Shown here: positions 7,474 through 17,719 of the stretch, in pieces
How positions within the stretch are numbered: position 1 is the first letter of the stretch
How the letters are laid out: each line of letters begins with the position of its first letter
Program-made: the position numbers and the translations under genes
Notes under the pieces: model-generated
What the model was told of the DNA's origin: nothing
Database searches by the model: none
What the model saw: the letters and a program-made list of their open reading frames with translations, nothing else
DNA from: Pseudomonadota bacterium
GTDB taxonomy: Bacteria > Pseudomonadota > Gammaproteobacteria > Acidiferrobacterales > UBA6901
Reading direction: 5' to 3'
Assembly: GCA_021785795.1 (NCBI GenBank)
Contig: JAJYEK010000004.1
Location: 11,599 to 75,598, forward strand
Length of the DNA: 64,000 bases

Positions 7474-8805
7474 ATGAGGCATGCCCCATTGGTCAGCCTG
7501 ATCGTCGGCGTATGCATCAGCGTCGCTGCTGCAAGCACTCCGGCGCGGGCTGAAAATCTTCTGGACATATACCGTCTTGCGCAAGAAAGCGATCCGGCCT
7601 GGGCTGCGGCTCAGGCAGACTATCGGGCAAACATCGAGAAGGGACCGCAAGGCCGCGCACTGCTGTTGCCAGCGGTCATATTCACTGCCAACGCCATCCG
7701 GAACAGCCTGAACGAATCGGAGCCAGGCCCGTTCAGCAGCAGTTACCTGAGTCACGGTTATACTCTTCAGCTGACCCAGCCGCTCTACCAGAAATCGAGC
7801 TTTGCGGCATATGCGGAGGGCAAGCTCGAGGTAACCCAGGCACAGGCACAGCTCGCTATCGCACGCCAAAACCTCATCGTGCGCACGGCCCGGGCATACT
7901 TCAACGTGCTTGCAGCCCAGGACACGCTCAGGTTTGCAAAAGCTAAAGAGAAGGCTATCAACGGACAGCTCCAGCTCGCGGAACGCAATTTCGAGGTCGG
8001 CAACAGCACGATCGTCGACGTGAATGCGGCACAGGCGCAGTACGACTCTGCCGTAGCCGCCGAGGTCGTGGCGGACAACAAGCTCAGGGTTGAACGGGAA
8101 ACGCTTTATACAATTACGGGCATGCCTGTCGGAACCCTCGCAACGCTGACGAATACGCTGCCTCTGCAGTTGCCGGTTCCGGAGAACATGGGTACCTGGA
8201 CGCGCGCGGCCGAAGATCAGAGCCCGCGGATCAAGGTTGAGCAGCAGGCCGTAGCGATTGCCAAGGAAGACGTCCAGAGGATTCGGGCCGGCCACTACCC
8301 GTCGCTCGACCTCATTGCCTCCACTAATTACAGCAACGGCAACAGTCCGGGTTTCCCCGGCACCATTATCTACCATTCGAACCTCGTCGGAGTCGAGCTC
8401 CAGTGGCCGATATTCTCCGGCGGAGCCATATCTTCCGAAGTACGTCAGTCACTGGCGCGAGAGGACGGGGCACGTCAGAACCTGACGCAGACCGAACGTC
8501 AGACCGTGCTCAAAACACGCCAGTACTATCTCGCCGTAACGAGCGGGGTCGCCCAGGTAACGGCACTGGAACAGGCCCTGGCTGCCAGCAAGAAGGCACT
8601 GGAGTCTACCGAGCTCGGGTACCGGACCGGCGTCAACACCGGACTGGACGTGCTTAACGCGCAGCAAAACCTGTTTAGCGTGGAAAATGACCTGTCACAG
8701 GCCAAATACACCTACCTCATGAGCAAGCTCGAACTAAAGGATGCCGTGGGTACCCTGAGCGAGAGCGACCTTATTTCGATCAATAGGCTGCTCACTGGTC
8801 AATAG
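7474..8805 (+). CDS. TolC-family outer-membrane efflux protein
   Basis: The 443-residue protein has a Sec signal peptide (MRHAPLVSLIVGVCISVAAA, cleavage near ARA-EN) and two OEP repeats of the TolC fold. LLDIYRLAQESDPAWAAAQA and ALEQALAASKKALESTELGY are typical coiled-coil helices. It would form the outer-membrane channel of a type I secretion or tripartite efflux machine. GAGAGGAG at 7460-7467 sets ATG 7474. No membrane-fusion protein or inner-membrane pump lies next to it, so the partner is elsewhere. Regulation by the upstream TetR protein is likely. Confidence 0.9.
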   Translation: MRHAPLVSLIVGVCISVAAASTPARAENLLDIYRLAQESDPAWAAAQADYRANIEKGPQGRALLLPAVIFTANAIRNSLNESEPGPFSSSYLSHGYTLQLTQPLYQKSSFAAYAEGKLEVTQAQAQLAIARQNLIVRTARAYFNVLAAQDTLRFAKAKEKAINGQLQLAERNFEVGNSTIVDVNAAQAQYDSAVAAEVVADNKLRVERETLYTITGMPVGTLATLTNTLPLQLPVPENMGTWTRAAEDQSPRIKVEQQAVAIAKEDVQRIRAGHYPSLDLIASTNYSNGNSPGFPGTIIYHSNLVGVELQWPIFSGGAISSEVRQSLAREDGARQNLTQTERQTVLKTRQYYLAVTSGVAQVTALEQALAASKKALESTELGYRTGVNTGLDVLNAQQNLFSVENDLSQAKYTYLMSKLELKDAVGTLSESDLISINRLLTGQ

Positions 8806-8866
8806 CAGGGAGTTGTCCTAGAATTTGCCGCCCGAAACAGATCGTCCCGCCAGCGGGTACCGTGCG

Positions 8867-10186
8867 ATGTCAATTGAATTACCAAAGATCGGGTTCGTCA
8901 GCCTCGGCTGTCCCAAGGCACTGGTTGATTCCGAGCGGATCCTCACGCAGCTGCGGGCGGAAGGCTATGCGGTATCGCCTAGCTATGCAGACGCTCATCT
9001 TGTGATTGTCAACACCTGCGGTTTCATCGATTCGGCCGTGGAGGAGTCGCTCGACGCCATCGGCGAGGCAGTGGCGGAAAACGGGCGGGTGATCGTGACC
9101 GGATGTCTGGGGGCAAGAGAGCAAGCCATACGTCAGGCCCACCCCCAGGTGCTGGCCGTAACCGGCCCACATGCGCTGGCAGACGTGATGGAGGCGGTGC
9201 ACCGGCACCTGCCCCGACCGCATGACCCGTTCCTGGATCTAGTTCCACCGCAAGGTATCAGGCTTACCCCGCGGCATTACGCATATCTCAAGATTTCTGA
9301 GGGCTGCAACCACCGTTGTAGCTTCTGCATCATACCTTCGATGCGGGGACGACTTGTCAGTCGCCCGGTCGGCGAGGTGATGCAGGAAGCGGAGCGCTTG
9401 GTTGGGGCCGGCGTCAAGGAGTTGCTGGTGATCGCACAGGATACCAGCGCCTACGGGCTGGACCTTAAATACCGCACCGGGTTCTGGCAGGGCCGGCCGC
9501 TGCGGACGCACCTGACCGACCTGGTGCGCTCGCTTGGCGGGCTGGGCATATGGGTGCGACTGCACTACGTCTACCCCTATCCGCACGTGGACGACGTAAT
9601 TCCACTCATGCAGGAGGAAAGGGTATTGCCCTATTTGGATGTTCCCTTCCAGCACGCCAGCCCGCGCATACTCAAGGCAATGAAACGCCCGGCCGACAGC
9701 GAAGACAACTTGGGGCGCATCCGGGCCTGGCGCAATGTCTGCCCCGATTTGACGATTCGCTCTACGTTTATTGTCGGCTTTCCGGGGGAAACGGAAGATG
9801 ATTTTGCAAGTCTTCTCGATTTCCTTTCGGAGGCTCAGCTTGACCGCGTTGGCTGTTTTACCTATTCCCCGGTGGCGGGTGCGGCGGCCAATGCGCTGGC
9901 TGATCCGGTCGCAGAGGAGCTAAAGCAGGAACGCTACGCACGCCTCATGACTCTGCAGGCCGGCATCAGCAAAGCCAAGCTGGAGGCGAAAGTCGGTCGG
10001 ACAATGAGTGTATTGGTGGACAAGATCGAAAGCGATGGCACTGTCGTTGCCCGTTCCTCGTGCGATGCGCCCGAAATTGACGGTACCGTGATCGTCAGCA
10101 GCGAGCAGTGCCATTCCCCTGGAGATATCGTGCGCGTTCGGGTAACCGGAGCTGGCGAGCACGACCTGTGGGCCGATAGCCTATGA
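8867..10186 (+). CDS. rimO: Ribosomal protein S12 methylthiotransferase RimO
   Basis: RimO adds a methylthio group to Asp88-type residues of ribosomal protein S12 by radical-SAM chemistry. The N-terminal UPF0004 domain has its three Cys ([21 protein letters not shown]). The radical-SAM cluster is GCNHRCSFC with the following [13 protein letters not shown]-terminal TRAM-like domain is present. The [12 protein letters not shown] start separates it from the tRNA enzyme MiaB. Length, 439 residues, is normal. ATG 8867 agrees with homologues; an in-frame TTG at 8825 is less likely. Confidence 0.95.
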   Translation: MSIELPKIGFVSLGCPKALVDSERILTQLRAEGYAVSPSYADAHLVIVNTCGFIDSAVEESLDAIGEAVAENGRVIVTGCLGAREQAIRQAHPQVLAVTGPHALADVMEAVHRHLPRPHDPFLDLVPPQGIRLTPRHYAYLKISEGCNHRCSFCIIPSMRGRLVSRPVGEVMQEAERLVGAGVKELLVIAQDTSAYGLDLKYRTGFWQGRPLRTHLTDLVRSLGGLGIWVRLHYVYPYPHVDDVIPLMQEERVLPYLDVPFQHASPRILKAMKRPADSEDNLGRIRAWRNVCPDLTIRSTFIVGFPGETEDDFASLLDFLSEAQLDRVGCFTYSPVAGAAANALADPVAEELKQERYARLMTLQAGISKAKLEAKVGRTMSVLVDKIESDGTVVARSSCDAPEIDGTVIVSSEQCHSPGDIVRVRVTGAGEHDLWADSL

Positions 10187-10345
10187 TCCTGCGTGGCGGA
10201 GGCCTTCCCGGCGGCGAGGCGGCGCCCGCGAGGCAACGTCCGGCGCCTTTCGCGCGCCCAGCAGGCCAAACGGCCGCCCGGCACAGGCGGCGCTGAATCG
10301 AAGATCGCCAGGACATGCGCCCCACGGCGTCGTGCCGGAACTCCC

Positions 10346-12172
10346 TCAGTCTGCTTCCCGCTCCAGCGAGCAGCAATGTATCGCCGGAGCGTCGCCTTCC
10401 TTGTCAATAAGAACTGCGCCGGTCACGGGATTGGGACGAAACGTGGTGCAGCCTTTGAGCCCCTTGTCGTAGGCGTAATCGTAGAGCGAACGGAACAGCT
10501 CGAAACCGTAGTGCTCGGGAACATTGACCGTCTTTGATATCGCGTTATCAACAAACGGTTGCAGCGCCGCCTGCACGTCCAGGTGCGAAGCCGGCGGGAC
10601 CTGCTCCGTGGTAACGAATGCGGGCGGTAGGGGCGCATCCCCAAAGCGCTGGCGAAACAGGCGGTAGGCATAGTCTGCAACCGCATGCACCGTGACCGAG
10701 CCGCTCGCCTCCCTCATACGGCGACTGTATTCAAGCGCGTAAACAGGCTCCAGGCCGCTCGATACGTTGTTTGCCAGCAGGCTGATGGTGCCGGTTGGCG
10801 CGATCGCCGTGAGGTGGCTGTTGCGGATGCCATGCCGGCGGATACCTTCCCGTATGTCTGCGGGCAGACTCCCGACAAACGCCCCCTCGAGATACCGGTC
10901 CGCATCGAACCAAGGAAACGGCCCTTTCTCACGCGCGAGCTCTATGGAGGTCCGGTAGGCCCTATGGCAAATGGTCCGCATCACCTCAGCGGCCAGCGTC
11001 AGCGACTTGGCGCCCCCATAGGGGATGCCCAGCATGATGAAGGCGTCCGCCAGTCCGGTAAGTCCGAGGCCTATACGTCGTTCGCCGTGCTCCGTAAGCT
11101 CCTGCTTTTTGAGAGGGAACAGCGATACGTCAATGACATTGTCAAGCATACGCGTCGCGACTTCTGCCGTGTCACCTATGCCCTGCAAATCCAACCCTGC
11201 ACGGTCGGTAAATGGCTCCGTCACAAACTGCGTCAGGTTGACCGAACCGAGGTCGCAGGCCCCGTAGGGAGGCAGGGGAATTTCACCGCATGGATTGGTC
11301 GCACTGATACGCTCTCGGTACCAGAGATTATTCATCCGATTTACGCGGTCAATGAAAATGACGCCAGGCTCGGCATAGTCATAGGTCGCACGCATGATCT
11401 GATTCCACAGCTCGCGCGCCGAGACTCGGCGGTACACCCGACAGGGCTGTGGCACATCGGCTCCCGACCACGCACGCTCGACCGTTTCAGCGCCAGCGGC
11501 ATTCTCTCCGGGGCGAACCGGAAAAACCAGGGGCCACAGTTCGTCCGCGCGCGCTGCACGTATGAAATCGTCGCTGACCAGGACCGACAGGTTGAAATGG
11601 CGCAACCGCTCCGGGTCGCGCTTCACCGCAATGAAGGTCTCAATATCGGGATGATCGCAACGGAGTGTCGCCATCATCGCTCCGCGACGTGAACCCGTCG
11701 ACAGGATCGTACCGCACATGCTGTCCCATATCTGCATGAACGATACCGGACCCGACGCAATCATGCCCACGCTCTGCGCGACATCGCCACGCGGACGCAA
11801 CGTCGAGAAATCGTATCCGATACCGCCGCCCTGCTGCATCGTCAGGGCGCCCTCCTTGAGCGCATCGAAGATGCCGTCCAGAGAGTCCTCTACCATTCCC
11901 ATGACAAAGCAGTTGAACAGGGTCACTCGGTGCCCTGTTCCGGAACCGGCCTGGATCCTGCCCCCCGGTAGAAAGCGGAAACCGCTCAGGACATCATGGA
12001 ATCTGCGCCGCCACTTGTCCGCATCGGCAGCTTCCGCAGCTGCCAGAGCACGCGCAATGCGCCACCAGCTGTCCTCTATGGAGGCATCACGGATTTCCCC
12101 GCGCTCACGATATCTGTACTTGCTGTCCCAAATGCTGCGCGAGATGGCTGCCTGAAAATAGTCCGTGGACAT
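10346..12172 (-). CDS. nrdJ: Class II (adenosylcobalamin-dependent) ribonucleoside-diphosphate reductase
   Basis: The 608-residue enzyme converts ribonucleotides to deoxyribonucleotides with a B12 radical and does not need oxygen. Active-site segments are visible: NCFVM near the start, NPCGEIPLPPYGACDLGS with the N-C-E triad, and the phosphate loop APTGTISLLANN. The C-terminus ends HCCSLEREAD, the redox Cys pair used for re-reduction. ATG 12172 has only a weak binding site. It lies 59 bases after the cupredoxin gene on the same strand, with a weak hairpin between, so it is probably a separate transcript. It converges on rimO. Confidence 0.92.
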   Translation of the reverse strand: MSTDYFQAAISRSIWDSKYRYRERGEIRDASIEDSWWRIARALAAAEAADADKWRRRFHDVLSGFRFLPGGRIQAGSGTGHRVTLFNCFVMGMVEDSLDGIFDALKEGALTMQQGGGIGYDFSTLRPRGDVAQSVGMIASGPVSFMQIWDSMCGTILSTGSRRGAMMATLRCDHPDIETFIAVKRDPERLRHFNLSVLVSDDFIRAARADELWPLVFPVRPGENAAGAETVERAWSGADVPQPCRVYRRVSARELWNQIMRATYDYAEPGVIFIDRVNRMNNLWYRERISATNPCGEIPLPPYGACDLGSVNLTQFVTEPFTDRAGLDLQGIGDTAEVATRMLDNVIDVSLFPLKKQELTEHGERRIGLGLTGLADAFIMLGIPYGGAKSLTLAAEVMRTICHRAYRTSIELAREKGPFPWFDADRYLEGAFVGSLPADIREGIRRHGIRNSHLTAIAPTGTISLLANNVSSGLEPVYALEYSRRMREASGSVTVHAVADYAYRLFRQRFGDAPLPPAFVTTEQVPPASHLDVQAALQPFVDNAISKTVNVPEHYGFELFRSLYDYAYDKGLKGCTTFRPNPVTGAVLIDKEGDAPAIHCCSLEREAD

Positions 12173-12194
12173 GACCGCTATCCGTTGAGACCAG

Positions 12195-12219
12195 AATAAA
12201 CTGCGTCACACACCGCAGT
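12195..12219 (-). terminator. Weak rho-independent terminator after the copA operon
   Basis: On the minus strand ACTGCG pairs with CGCAGT across an 8-base loop and is followed by TTTATT. It lies between the cupredoxin stop and the nrdJ start. The stem is short, so the call is tentative. Confidence 0.35.
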
Positions 12220-12231
12220 GCACGGAGATTG

Positions 12232-12603
12232 CTAGGGGTTCTTGACCACCAGCGTTCCCCGATACATCTTCATCTGGCAAGTGAACGCGTATTCGCCGGG
12301 CCGGTCCGGCACGATGGTCACGTCGAGCGGACGGTCCAGGGGCAAATCGCGCGTCATATTGTCAAACGCCTCAAATACCACTTTTTCCGCACACGGACTC
12401 GGATCCTTGCGCAAAAAACGCAACGTGACCGGCCTACCGGCCGGCACTTCAATGCGCGCGGGCGTATAGACACCGTCGGCCACGACGATATCTATCGGCG
12501 TCCCTTCTCCGGCATGCAGCGTTTTAGGCTTCGACAGCCAGAACCACCATACAATCAGCCCGATAACGACCAGGCCGCCGACATCGGCGGCGAGTTCCTT
12601 CAT
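12232..12603 (-). CDS. Membrane-anchored cupredoxin-domain protein
   Basis: The 123-residue protein has one N-terminal membrane segment ([17 protein letters not shown]) and a cupredoxin fold (about 35-120). Possible copper ligands are the Cys of SPCAEK and the Cys/Met set in [11 protein letters not shown] normal type 1 site His is not evident, so it may be a copper-handling rather than electron-transfer domain. Its ATG overlaps the copA stop as ATGA (12600-12603), so the two genes are translationally coupled; GGGGAGA precedes the start. A copper chaperone role is inferred from this coupling. Confidence 0.8.
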   Translation of the reverse strand: MKELAADVGGLVVIGLIVWWFWLSKPKTLHAGEGTPIDIVVADGVYTPARIEVPAGRPVTLRFLRKDPSPCAEKVVFEAFDNMTRDLPLDRPLDVTIVPDRPGEYAFTCQMKMYRGTLVVKNP

Positions 12604-14906
12604 GGCCGCTTCTCCCCGGAGGTGAACCACCGCAGCCGATTGGCGTTGGATACCACTGTAAACGAGGACATCGCCATCGCGCCGCCGGCTATGATTGGAT
12701 TGAGGAGCAGGTGAACCAATGGAAACAATGCTCCGGCGGCGATGGGAATTCCGAGAAAGTTGTAGACAAACGATCCAAACAGATTCTGTTTGATATTCCG
12801 GACCGTTGCCTTCGAAATCGCCACGGCGTCGGCAACACCATGCAGGGAGCCACGAATCAGGGTGATGTCTGCGCTCTCTATCGCGACGTCGGTGCCGGTC
12901 CCGATGGCAAAGCCGACATCCGCGCGTGCCAGCGCAGGGGCATCATTGATGCCATCGCCAACCATGCCCACGATCTCTCCGCGCGCCTGCAGTGCCTCGA
13001 CCTGCTTCGCCTTGTCAGCCGGCAACACCTCCGCGCGCACTTCATCGATACCCACCTGCCCGGCAACTGCTTCGGCCGTAACCCTGTTGTCGCCGGTAAG
13101 CATTACCACTCTCATGCCGGCTGCGTGCAGCCGGGCGATGGCATCGCGCGAATCCGGCTTTACCGGGTCCGATACCGACACAATGCCTACGGTCGCTCCG
13201 TCCAGCGCCAGATAAATGGGGGTTTCGGCACGCGCAGCCATGGCTGCTGCTTCACCCGCAAGACTGCCGGGATCAATCCCGTGGCTGCGCATGAGTGCTT
13301 CATTGCCGAGCAGCAGCTGGCCGGTTGCTGCTGCCGCCGGAACCAGGGCCTTCGGCAGCCCGGCTGCTGCCTGGACCTGACGCATTCCGCCCGCCAGCTG
13401 GGCACGCACGCCCTTGCCGGGGATCGCCTCGAAGCCGGTTAGCTCCTGCAGGGCAATACTGCGCTGTGCCGCCGCCTCGATGATTGCTTCCGCCAGGGGA
13501 TGCTCCGAGCCTGCCTCAATGCTTGCTGCCAGCTGCAGCAGCCGCGTCTCGTTCCACCCAGGCGCGGCAACCACGGAAGTCACTGCGGGGCGTCCGGCGG
13601 TGACAGTACCGGTCTTGTCCAGCACCACTGTTGTCAGGTGGCCGGCCTGCTGCAAGGCGTCACCCTTGCGAATCAATATGCCATATTCGGCAGCCTTTCC
13701 GACACCAACCATTATGGAGATTGGCGTCGCAAGTCCGAGAGCACATGGGCATGCGATGATCAGTACCGTCATGGTTGCCACCAGCGCGTAGCCCAGAACC
13801 GGATTCGGACCGAGACTGAACCAAACCAGAAAGGTGACAACTGCAACGATCAGCACGCCTGGTACGAAATAGGAAGAAATTCGGTCCGCAAGCCGGCCGA
13901 TGGCTGGCTTGGAATTCTGCGCCTGACGCACCATCTCGATGATGTGCGCAAGCGCCGTGTCTTCGCCGATGCGTGTAGCCTGGAACAGAAAGGTGCCGGA
14001 CTTGTTGAGCGTCCCGCCCACCACTTCGTCACCGGTCTTCTTGGGCACCGGCAGCGGCTCGCCAGTGAGCATCGACTCATCGATGGTGGAGTGACCGTCT
14101 ATGACAACGCCATCCACTGCCACTTTTTCTCCGGGGCGGACCCGCAACGTCTCCTGCAACCCCACTTCTCCAATGGGAATGTCTATCTCCTGTCCGTCGC
14201 GGACGACACGTGCGGTCTTTGGCTGCAGCCCGATCAGCCGCTTGATCGCCTCCGAAGTCTTTCCGCGCGCGCGCATCTCCAGGGCTGAGCCGAGATTTAT
14301 CAGCGCGATGATGACCGCAGCCGCCTCGAAATAGGCATGCTGGGCGAGTACCGGCACCAGATGAGGGAATGCGGCAACCGCGACTGAATAGGTCCAGGCC
14401 GCACCGGTACCGAGGGCAACGAGCGTGTCCATGTTGGCACTGTGATTCCAGAATGCCTTCCATGCCCCCTTGAAGAAATGTCCGCCCGAATAGACCAGAA
14501 CAAAAAGGGTCGCGGCTCCCACCGCCAGCCAGAACACCCGCCCGCCAGTCGTCGAGAGCGCCGGCAGCCAACCCAGCGGTCCCGCAACCATCAGGGGCAC
14601 CCCGACGACGGCAGCCACGACTGCCTTGCGCAATAGACGGCGATAGTGGTCCATTTCCGCCGCTTCCTTCTGCGCCTCGTCCTCAGCTCCGCGCAGCTCT
14701 GCGGCCTCATATCCGGCCTCTTTCACGGCCGCAATCAGCGCCTCCGCCGGGGCACGTCCGGTCACCGAGGCGGTATGTTCTGCAAAATTGACCGTCGCAT
14801 CCGCTACACCGGGTACCGCCCGCAGCGCATTCTCCACAGTCGCCACGCAACCCGCACAGCTCATGCCGCCTATGGACAGCCGCAGCGGCGTCGCCATTTC
14901 ACCCAT
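12600..14906 (-). CDS. copA: Copper-exporting P1B-type ATPase
   Basis: CopA pumps Cu(I) out of the cytoplasm. The 768-residue protein has one N-terminal heavy-metal domain (GGMSCAGC, Cys17 and Cys20), the actuator TGEP motif, the transmembrane metal site [10 protein letters not shown], the phosphorylation motif DKTGT, HPLAEAI in the nucleotide domain and GDGINDAP. The YN of [12 protein letters not shown] and the [10 protein letters not shown] of the last helices mark the Cu(I) subclass. ATG 14906 has GGAGCGG 4 bases upstream; the open frame extends further to 15212 but without family resemblance. A CueR-type promoter lies at 15055-15085. Confidence 0.95.
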   Translation of the reverse strand: MGEMATPLRLSIGGMSCAGCVATVENALRAVPGVADATVNFAEHTASVTGRAPAEALIAAVKEAGYEAAELRGAEDEAQKEAAEMDHYRRLLRKAVVAAVVGVPLMVAGPLGWLPALSTTGGRVFWLAVGAATLFVLVYSGGHFFKGAWKAFWNHSANMDTLVALGTGAAWTYSVAVAAFPHLVPVLAQHAYFEAAAVIIALINLGSALEMRARGKTSEAIKRLIGLQPKTARVVRDGQEIDIPIGEVGLQETLRVRPGEKVAVDGVVIDGHSTIDESMLTGEPLPVPKKTGDEVVGGTLNKSGTFLFQATRIGEDTALAHIIEMVRQAQNSKPAIGRLADRISSYFVPGVLIVAVVTFLVWFSLGPNPVLGYALVATMTVLIIACPCALGLATPISIMVGVGKAAEYGILIRKGDALQQAGHLTTVVLDKTGTVTAGRPAVTSVVAAPGWNETRLLQLAASIEAGSEHPLAEAIIEAAAQRSIALQELTGFEAIPGKGVRAQLAGGMRQVQAAAGLPKALVPAAAATGQLLLGNEALMRSHGIDPGSLAGEAAAMAARAETPIYLALDGATVGIVSVSDPVKPDSRDAIARLHAAGMRVVMLTGDNRVTAEAVAGQVGIDEVRAEVLPADKAKQVEALQARGEIVGMVGDGINDAPALARADVGFAIGTGTDVAIESADITLIRGSLHGVADAVAISKATVRNIKQNLFGSFVYNFLGIPIAAGALFPLVHLLLNPIIAGGAMAMSSFTVVSNANRLRWFTSGEKRP

Positions 14907-15054
14907 AGATCCGCTCCGCACAATAACCCCGACACGAGTTTCTGCTGGCATTATCGCCACATCGCAAGGAACAATGACAAGCCGACCTCGGGCCTTTGCT
15001 ACGACCGTGCTGCACCGCGCAGGAATGCGGCCCTTACCGGGCTTGTCCCCGATG

Positions 15055-15085
15055 ACGATAATCCTTCCCATGGCGGGAAGGTCAA
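15055..15085 (-). promoter_or_regulatory. CueR/MerR-type promoter of copA
   Basis: On the minus strand a -35 TTGACC (15085-15080) and a -10-like TATCGT (15060-15055) are separated by 19 bases. The spacer carries the palindrome CCTTCCC-GCCAT-GGGAAGG. The overlong spacer and CCTTCC/GGAAGG dyad are hallmarks of CueR-activated copper promoters such as E. coli copA. The leader to ATG 14906 would be about 140 bases. No merR-family gene is present in the window. Confidence 0.75.
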
Positions 15086-15309
15086 TGGCCCCGGCTTCTG
15101 CGCGCAACCCCTCATGCCACAGGCCGGTGCCATGCCCAATACCGCAAACATGGGGGCATGTTGCCGCAAAACCAAGGGTGGAGCGGGCAGCGTGCGAATT
15201 CTGCCGTGACATCTATCCCGCCGTGCCGTCTTGATCAGAGTCATAGCGGAGTCGCCAGGCAGACTTTAGAGTTTTTGCGGTGATCCCATGGCTTTTATAT
15301 GAGGGCAGC

Positions 15310-16890
15310 ATGGACCGGCAATCTTTCAACCATGAGCACATGCTGGCCGCCATGGGCGAGACGGGCACCTATCCGCATCCGGCAGAGGGAATCATCCACC
15401 TGCGCACCCATATATCCGACGTATTTCTTGCCGGCCCGTACGCCTACAAGGTCAAGAAACCGGTCAATCTCGGATTTCTCGATTTCACGACGCTCTCGGG
15501 GCGATGGCGCGCGTGCGAGGATGAGGTGCGTCTGAACAGGCGCCTAGCACCACAGATCTACCTGGGTGTCGTGCCCATACTCTGGATCGGCGGACATTAC
15601 GCTGTGGGTAGCGAGACAGACGCCATGCACGCCGAAGTCGCGGACTATGCCGTTAAGATGGCACGCATGCCGCAGGATGGGCTGCTCAATCACCTCGCCA
15701 CGACCGGACTGCTCAGCAACGACCAGATGCGTGACATCGCTCGGCAGCTGGCATGCTTCCACAGCCGGGCGGAGCGCGGCCCCGATATTGAGCGCTATGG
15801 CGGTCTGGAGAACATCTCTCATCACGTCCGGCAGAACTTCGCACAGATCGAGCCGTATATCGACCGCAGCATCTCGCGTACGCAGTTTGATGAGATTAGG
15901 AATCATGCGGAGCGCTTCATGCGCGACAACGCCACGGTGTTTTCCGCGCGGGTAGACACTGGTCACATCGTGGACGGGCACGGCGATCTACACCTCGGCA
16001 ATATGTGCCTTTACGGCAATGCCGTGATCATTTTCGACTGCGTTGAATTCAGTCAGCAATTCCGGTCCGTAGATGTCATCAGCGATATCGCGTTCCTCAC
16101 GATGGATCTCGATGCATATGCCCAACCGCAGCTGGGCAACTGCTTTATTAACGAGTACTTGCAGAGAACAGACGACTATATGGGGCTGACGGTACTTGAC
16201 TTCTATCAGGCATACCGGGCATGCGTACGGGGCAAGGTCATATCTTTCCTGCTAGACAACCAGGAAGGTGGATTGCAGCGCCCCGCGGTCGCGAGCGAGG
16301 CATCTCGATATTTCGCAACGGCGCAGAAATACACCGGAACGCGCACGGGGGGTCTGCTGATCACATGCGGCCCGAGCGCCAGCGGGAAAACAACCGTAGC
16401 GCTCCAAGTCGCCGGATCTGTCGGTGGCATCGTGGTGCGTTCGGATGCCGTGCGCAAGCACCTGGCAGGCATGCCGCTGGAGCAAGCCCAGGCCACGCCC
16501 TATGGGCAAGGACTATACAGCACCGAGATGACCCACCGAACCTATCAGGCGCTTCTGGAGCGTGCACGCGCCATCGTTGCATCCGGGCGCTGGGCAATCC
16601 TCGATGCCACCTATCTGCGACACACACAACGACTGCAGGCAGCGATGCTCGCGCAATCTCTTGGAATCGCCTTCGGCATCATCCACTGCGACGCGCCGCT
16701 CCACGAGCTGGAACGGCGCCTGGAGCGGCGCTCCAGTACTCAACACGACATCTCGGATGCGACGCATGCTGTTTTGCGGACGCAGATACGCGAATTCGAA
16801 CCGCCAGAACGCGATGCGGCGGCGGTATTCCGGTGGACGGGAAGCGAGGATCCGGTTCCCTGGATCAACCAGCTGGCCGCTGCCGGCTGA
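15310..16890 (+). CDS. Fusion protein: APH-like kinase domain plus P-loop AAA kinase domain
   Basis: The 526-residue protein joins two kinase folds. Residues about 1-335 resemble aminoglycoside-phosphotransferase/choline-kinase-like enzymes, with the catalytic HGDLHLGNM and the metal-binding IFDCVEF. Residues about 345-520 form a P-loop kinase with Walker A GPSASGKTT and a following DATYLR. Such two-domain proteins are widespread and mostly uncharacterised; the substrate is unknown. Start ATG 15310 has GAGGG upstream. It stands alone between copA (divergent) and the SHOCT gene (convergent). Antibiotic resistance should not be assumed. Confidence 0.85.
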   Translation: MDRQSFNHEHMLAAMGETGTYPHPAEGIIHLRTHISDVFLAGPYAYKVKKPVNLGFLDFTTLSGRWRACEDEVRLNRRLAPQIYLGVVPILWIGGHYAVGSETDAMHAEVADYAVKMARMPQDGLLNHLATTGLLSNDQMRDIARQLACFHSRAERGPDIERYGGLENISHHVRQNFAQIEPYIDRSISRTQFDEIRNHAERFMRDNATVFSARVDTGHIVDGHGDLHLGNMCLYGNAVIIFDCVEFSQQFRSVDVISDIAFLTMDLDAYAQPQLGNCFINEYLQRTDDYMGLTVLDFYQAYRACVRGKVISFLLDNQEGGLQRPAVASEASRYFATAQKYTGTRTGGLLITCGPSASGKTTVALQVAGSVGGIVVRSDAVRKHLAGMPLEQAQATPYGQGLYSTEMTHRTYQALLERARAIVASGRWAILDATYLRHTQRLQAAMLAQSLGIAFGIIHCDAPLHELERRLERRSSTQHDISDATHAVLRTQIREFEPPERDAAAVFRWTGSEDPVPWINQLAAAG

Positions 16891-17099
16891 TTCCGGTCCT
16901 CGGTCGGGCGGCATGGCCCGCGTCTTTAGAGCAGCCGGTGACCGCCACGGGCCGGTCCGATCCGCCGCTGCCGCCGTCTGTCCGGACATCCGCCGCGACC
17001 CACCCCAATGCCGCAGACTTCGATTCGCATCCCGTGGTGGCCGGAACCTGTCGCGGCGCGTCCTGCCACTTTGCCCGGCCGGAATGCAGACACACGCAT

Positions 17100-17351
17100 C
17101 TAGCTGAGATCGCGTTTCTTCTCCTGAAATTCATCTCGCCCGATCTCACCGCGCGCGTAACGCTCTCTCAGGATGTCGAGGGCATCCTTGGTTCGCGGCC
17201 CCTCACTGCGAGACGACGTGCCGATCAGCCATTTCAGCAGCGCCACAACCGCCAGGATAATCGCGAGCCAGAACAGCACCATAAAGAGCCAGCCCATTCC
17301 CCACCAGGCTCCGAAGCCCATCATGTTTCCCCAGCCCCAGTTGTACATCAT
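17100..17351 (-). CDS. SHOCT-domain small membrane protein
   Basis: The 83-residue protein begins with a Gly/Trp/Met-rich segment (MMYNWGWGNMMGFGAWWG), followed by one membrane helix (MGWLFMVLFWLAIILAVVAL) and a C-terminal SHOCT motif (ALDILRERYARGEIGRDEF). SHOCT domains are short oligomerisation modules. GGAGAAAGG precedes ATG 17351, which is better than the GTG at 17357. Genes of this type often sit near metal transport loci, as here near copA. Its role is unknown. Confidence 0.8.
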   Translation of the reverse strand: MMYNWGWGNMMGFGAWWGMGWLFMVLFWLAIILAVVALLKWLIGTSSRSEGPRTKDALDILRERYARGEIGRDEFQEKKRDLS

Positions 17352-17425
17352 GGTCACCTTTCTCCGGTTTCTGTCGAGACCGCTGTGCCGGACTTCCGCA
17401 GCTCAAATCCTGTTGAACCGGGAGC

Positions 17426-17719
17426 CTAGAATACCGCTACGCATTGTCCGAGTGCGGTCTGACCCCGTACCGGACCGCGATGGGTATAGCCGGGATTACC
17501 CATTACAACCCCCACCGGGCACCAAGCCACCGCGACACCACTGCTGCTGCTCGCGCTCCTTGGCAGTATGAACATTCTGCGGGTCATGTCTGGCTGCACA
17601 TCTGCCGCGATCATTGCCTGGCGCAACGCTGCAATCTTGCCCTAAATGGCACCGACCTCCCTGGGATCCAGCAGTTCCAGCACCAGGGGATCCCTAAGAC
17701 CATTGGTCTCATCCGGCAT
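17426..17719 (-). pseudogene. Small unknown gene interrupted by in-frame TAG
   Basis: From ATG 17719, preceded by AGGAACGG, the minus strand reads MPDETNGLRDPLVLELLDPR with normal-looking codons. A TAG at 17642-17644 stops it at codon 26. The same frame continues as GKIAALRQAMIAADVQPDM and stays open to a TAG at 17426. I do not recognise the family. The first 50 or so codons look like genuine coding sequence; the later part does not. It is either a decayed gene or an error-bearing stretch. Confidence 0.3.

Noticed and set aside
7243..8376. 377-codon minus-strand frame
   Set aside because: It runs antisense to the TolC-like gene and its start is inside the TetR/TolC junction on the other strand. 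It has no domain and follows from codon bias in the real gene.
10685..11692. 335-codon plus-strand frame
   Set aside because: It is antisense to nrdJ, which has clear active-site motifs; no binding site or family resemblance.
13500..14288. 262-codon plus-strand frame
   Set aside because: It lies wholly antisense to copA and mirrors its membrane-helix codons.
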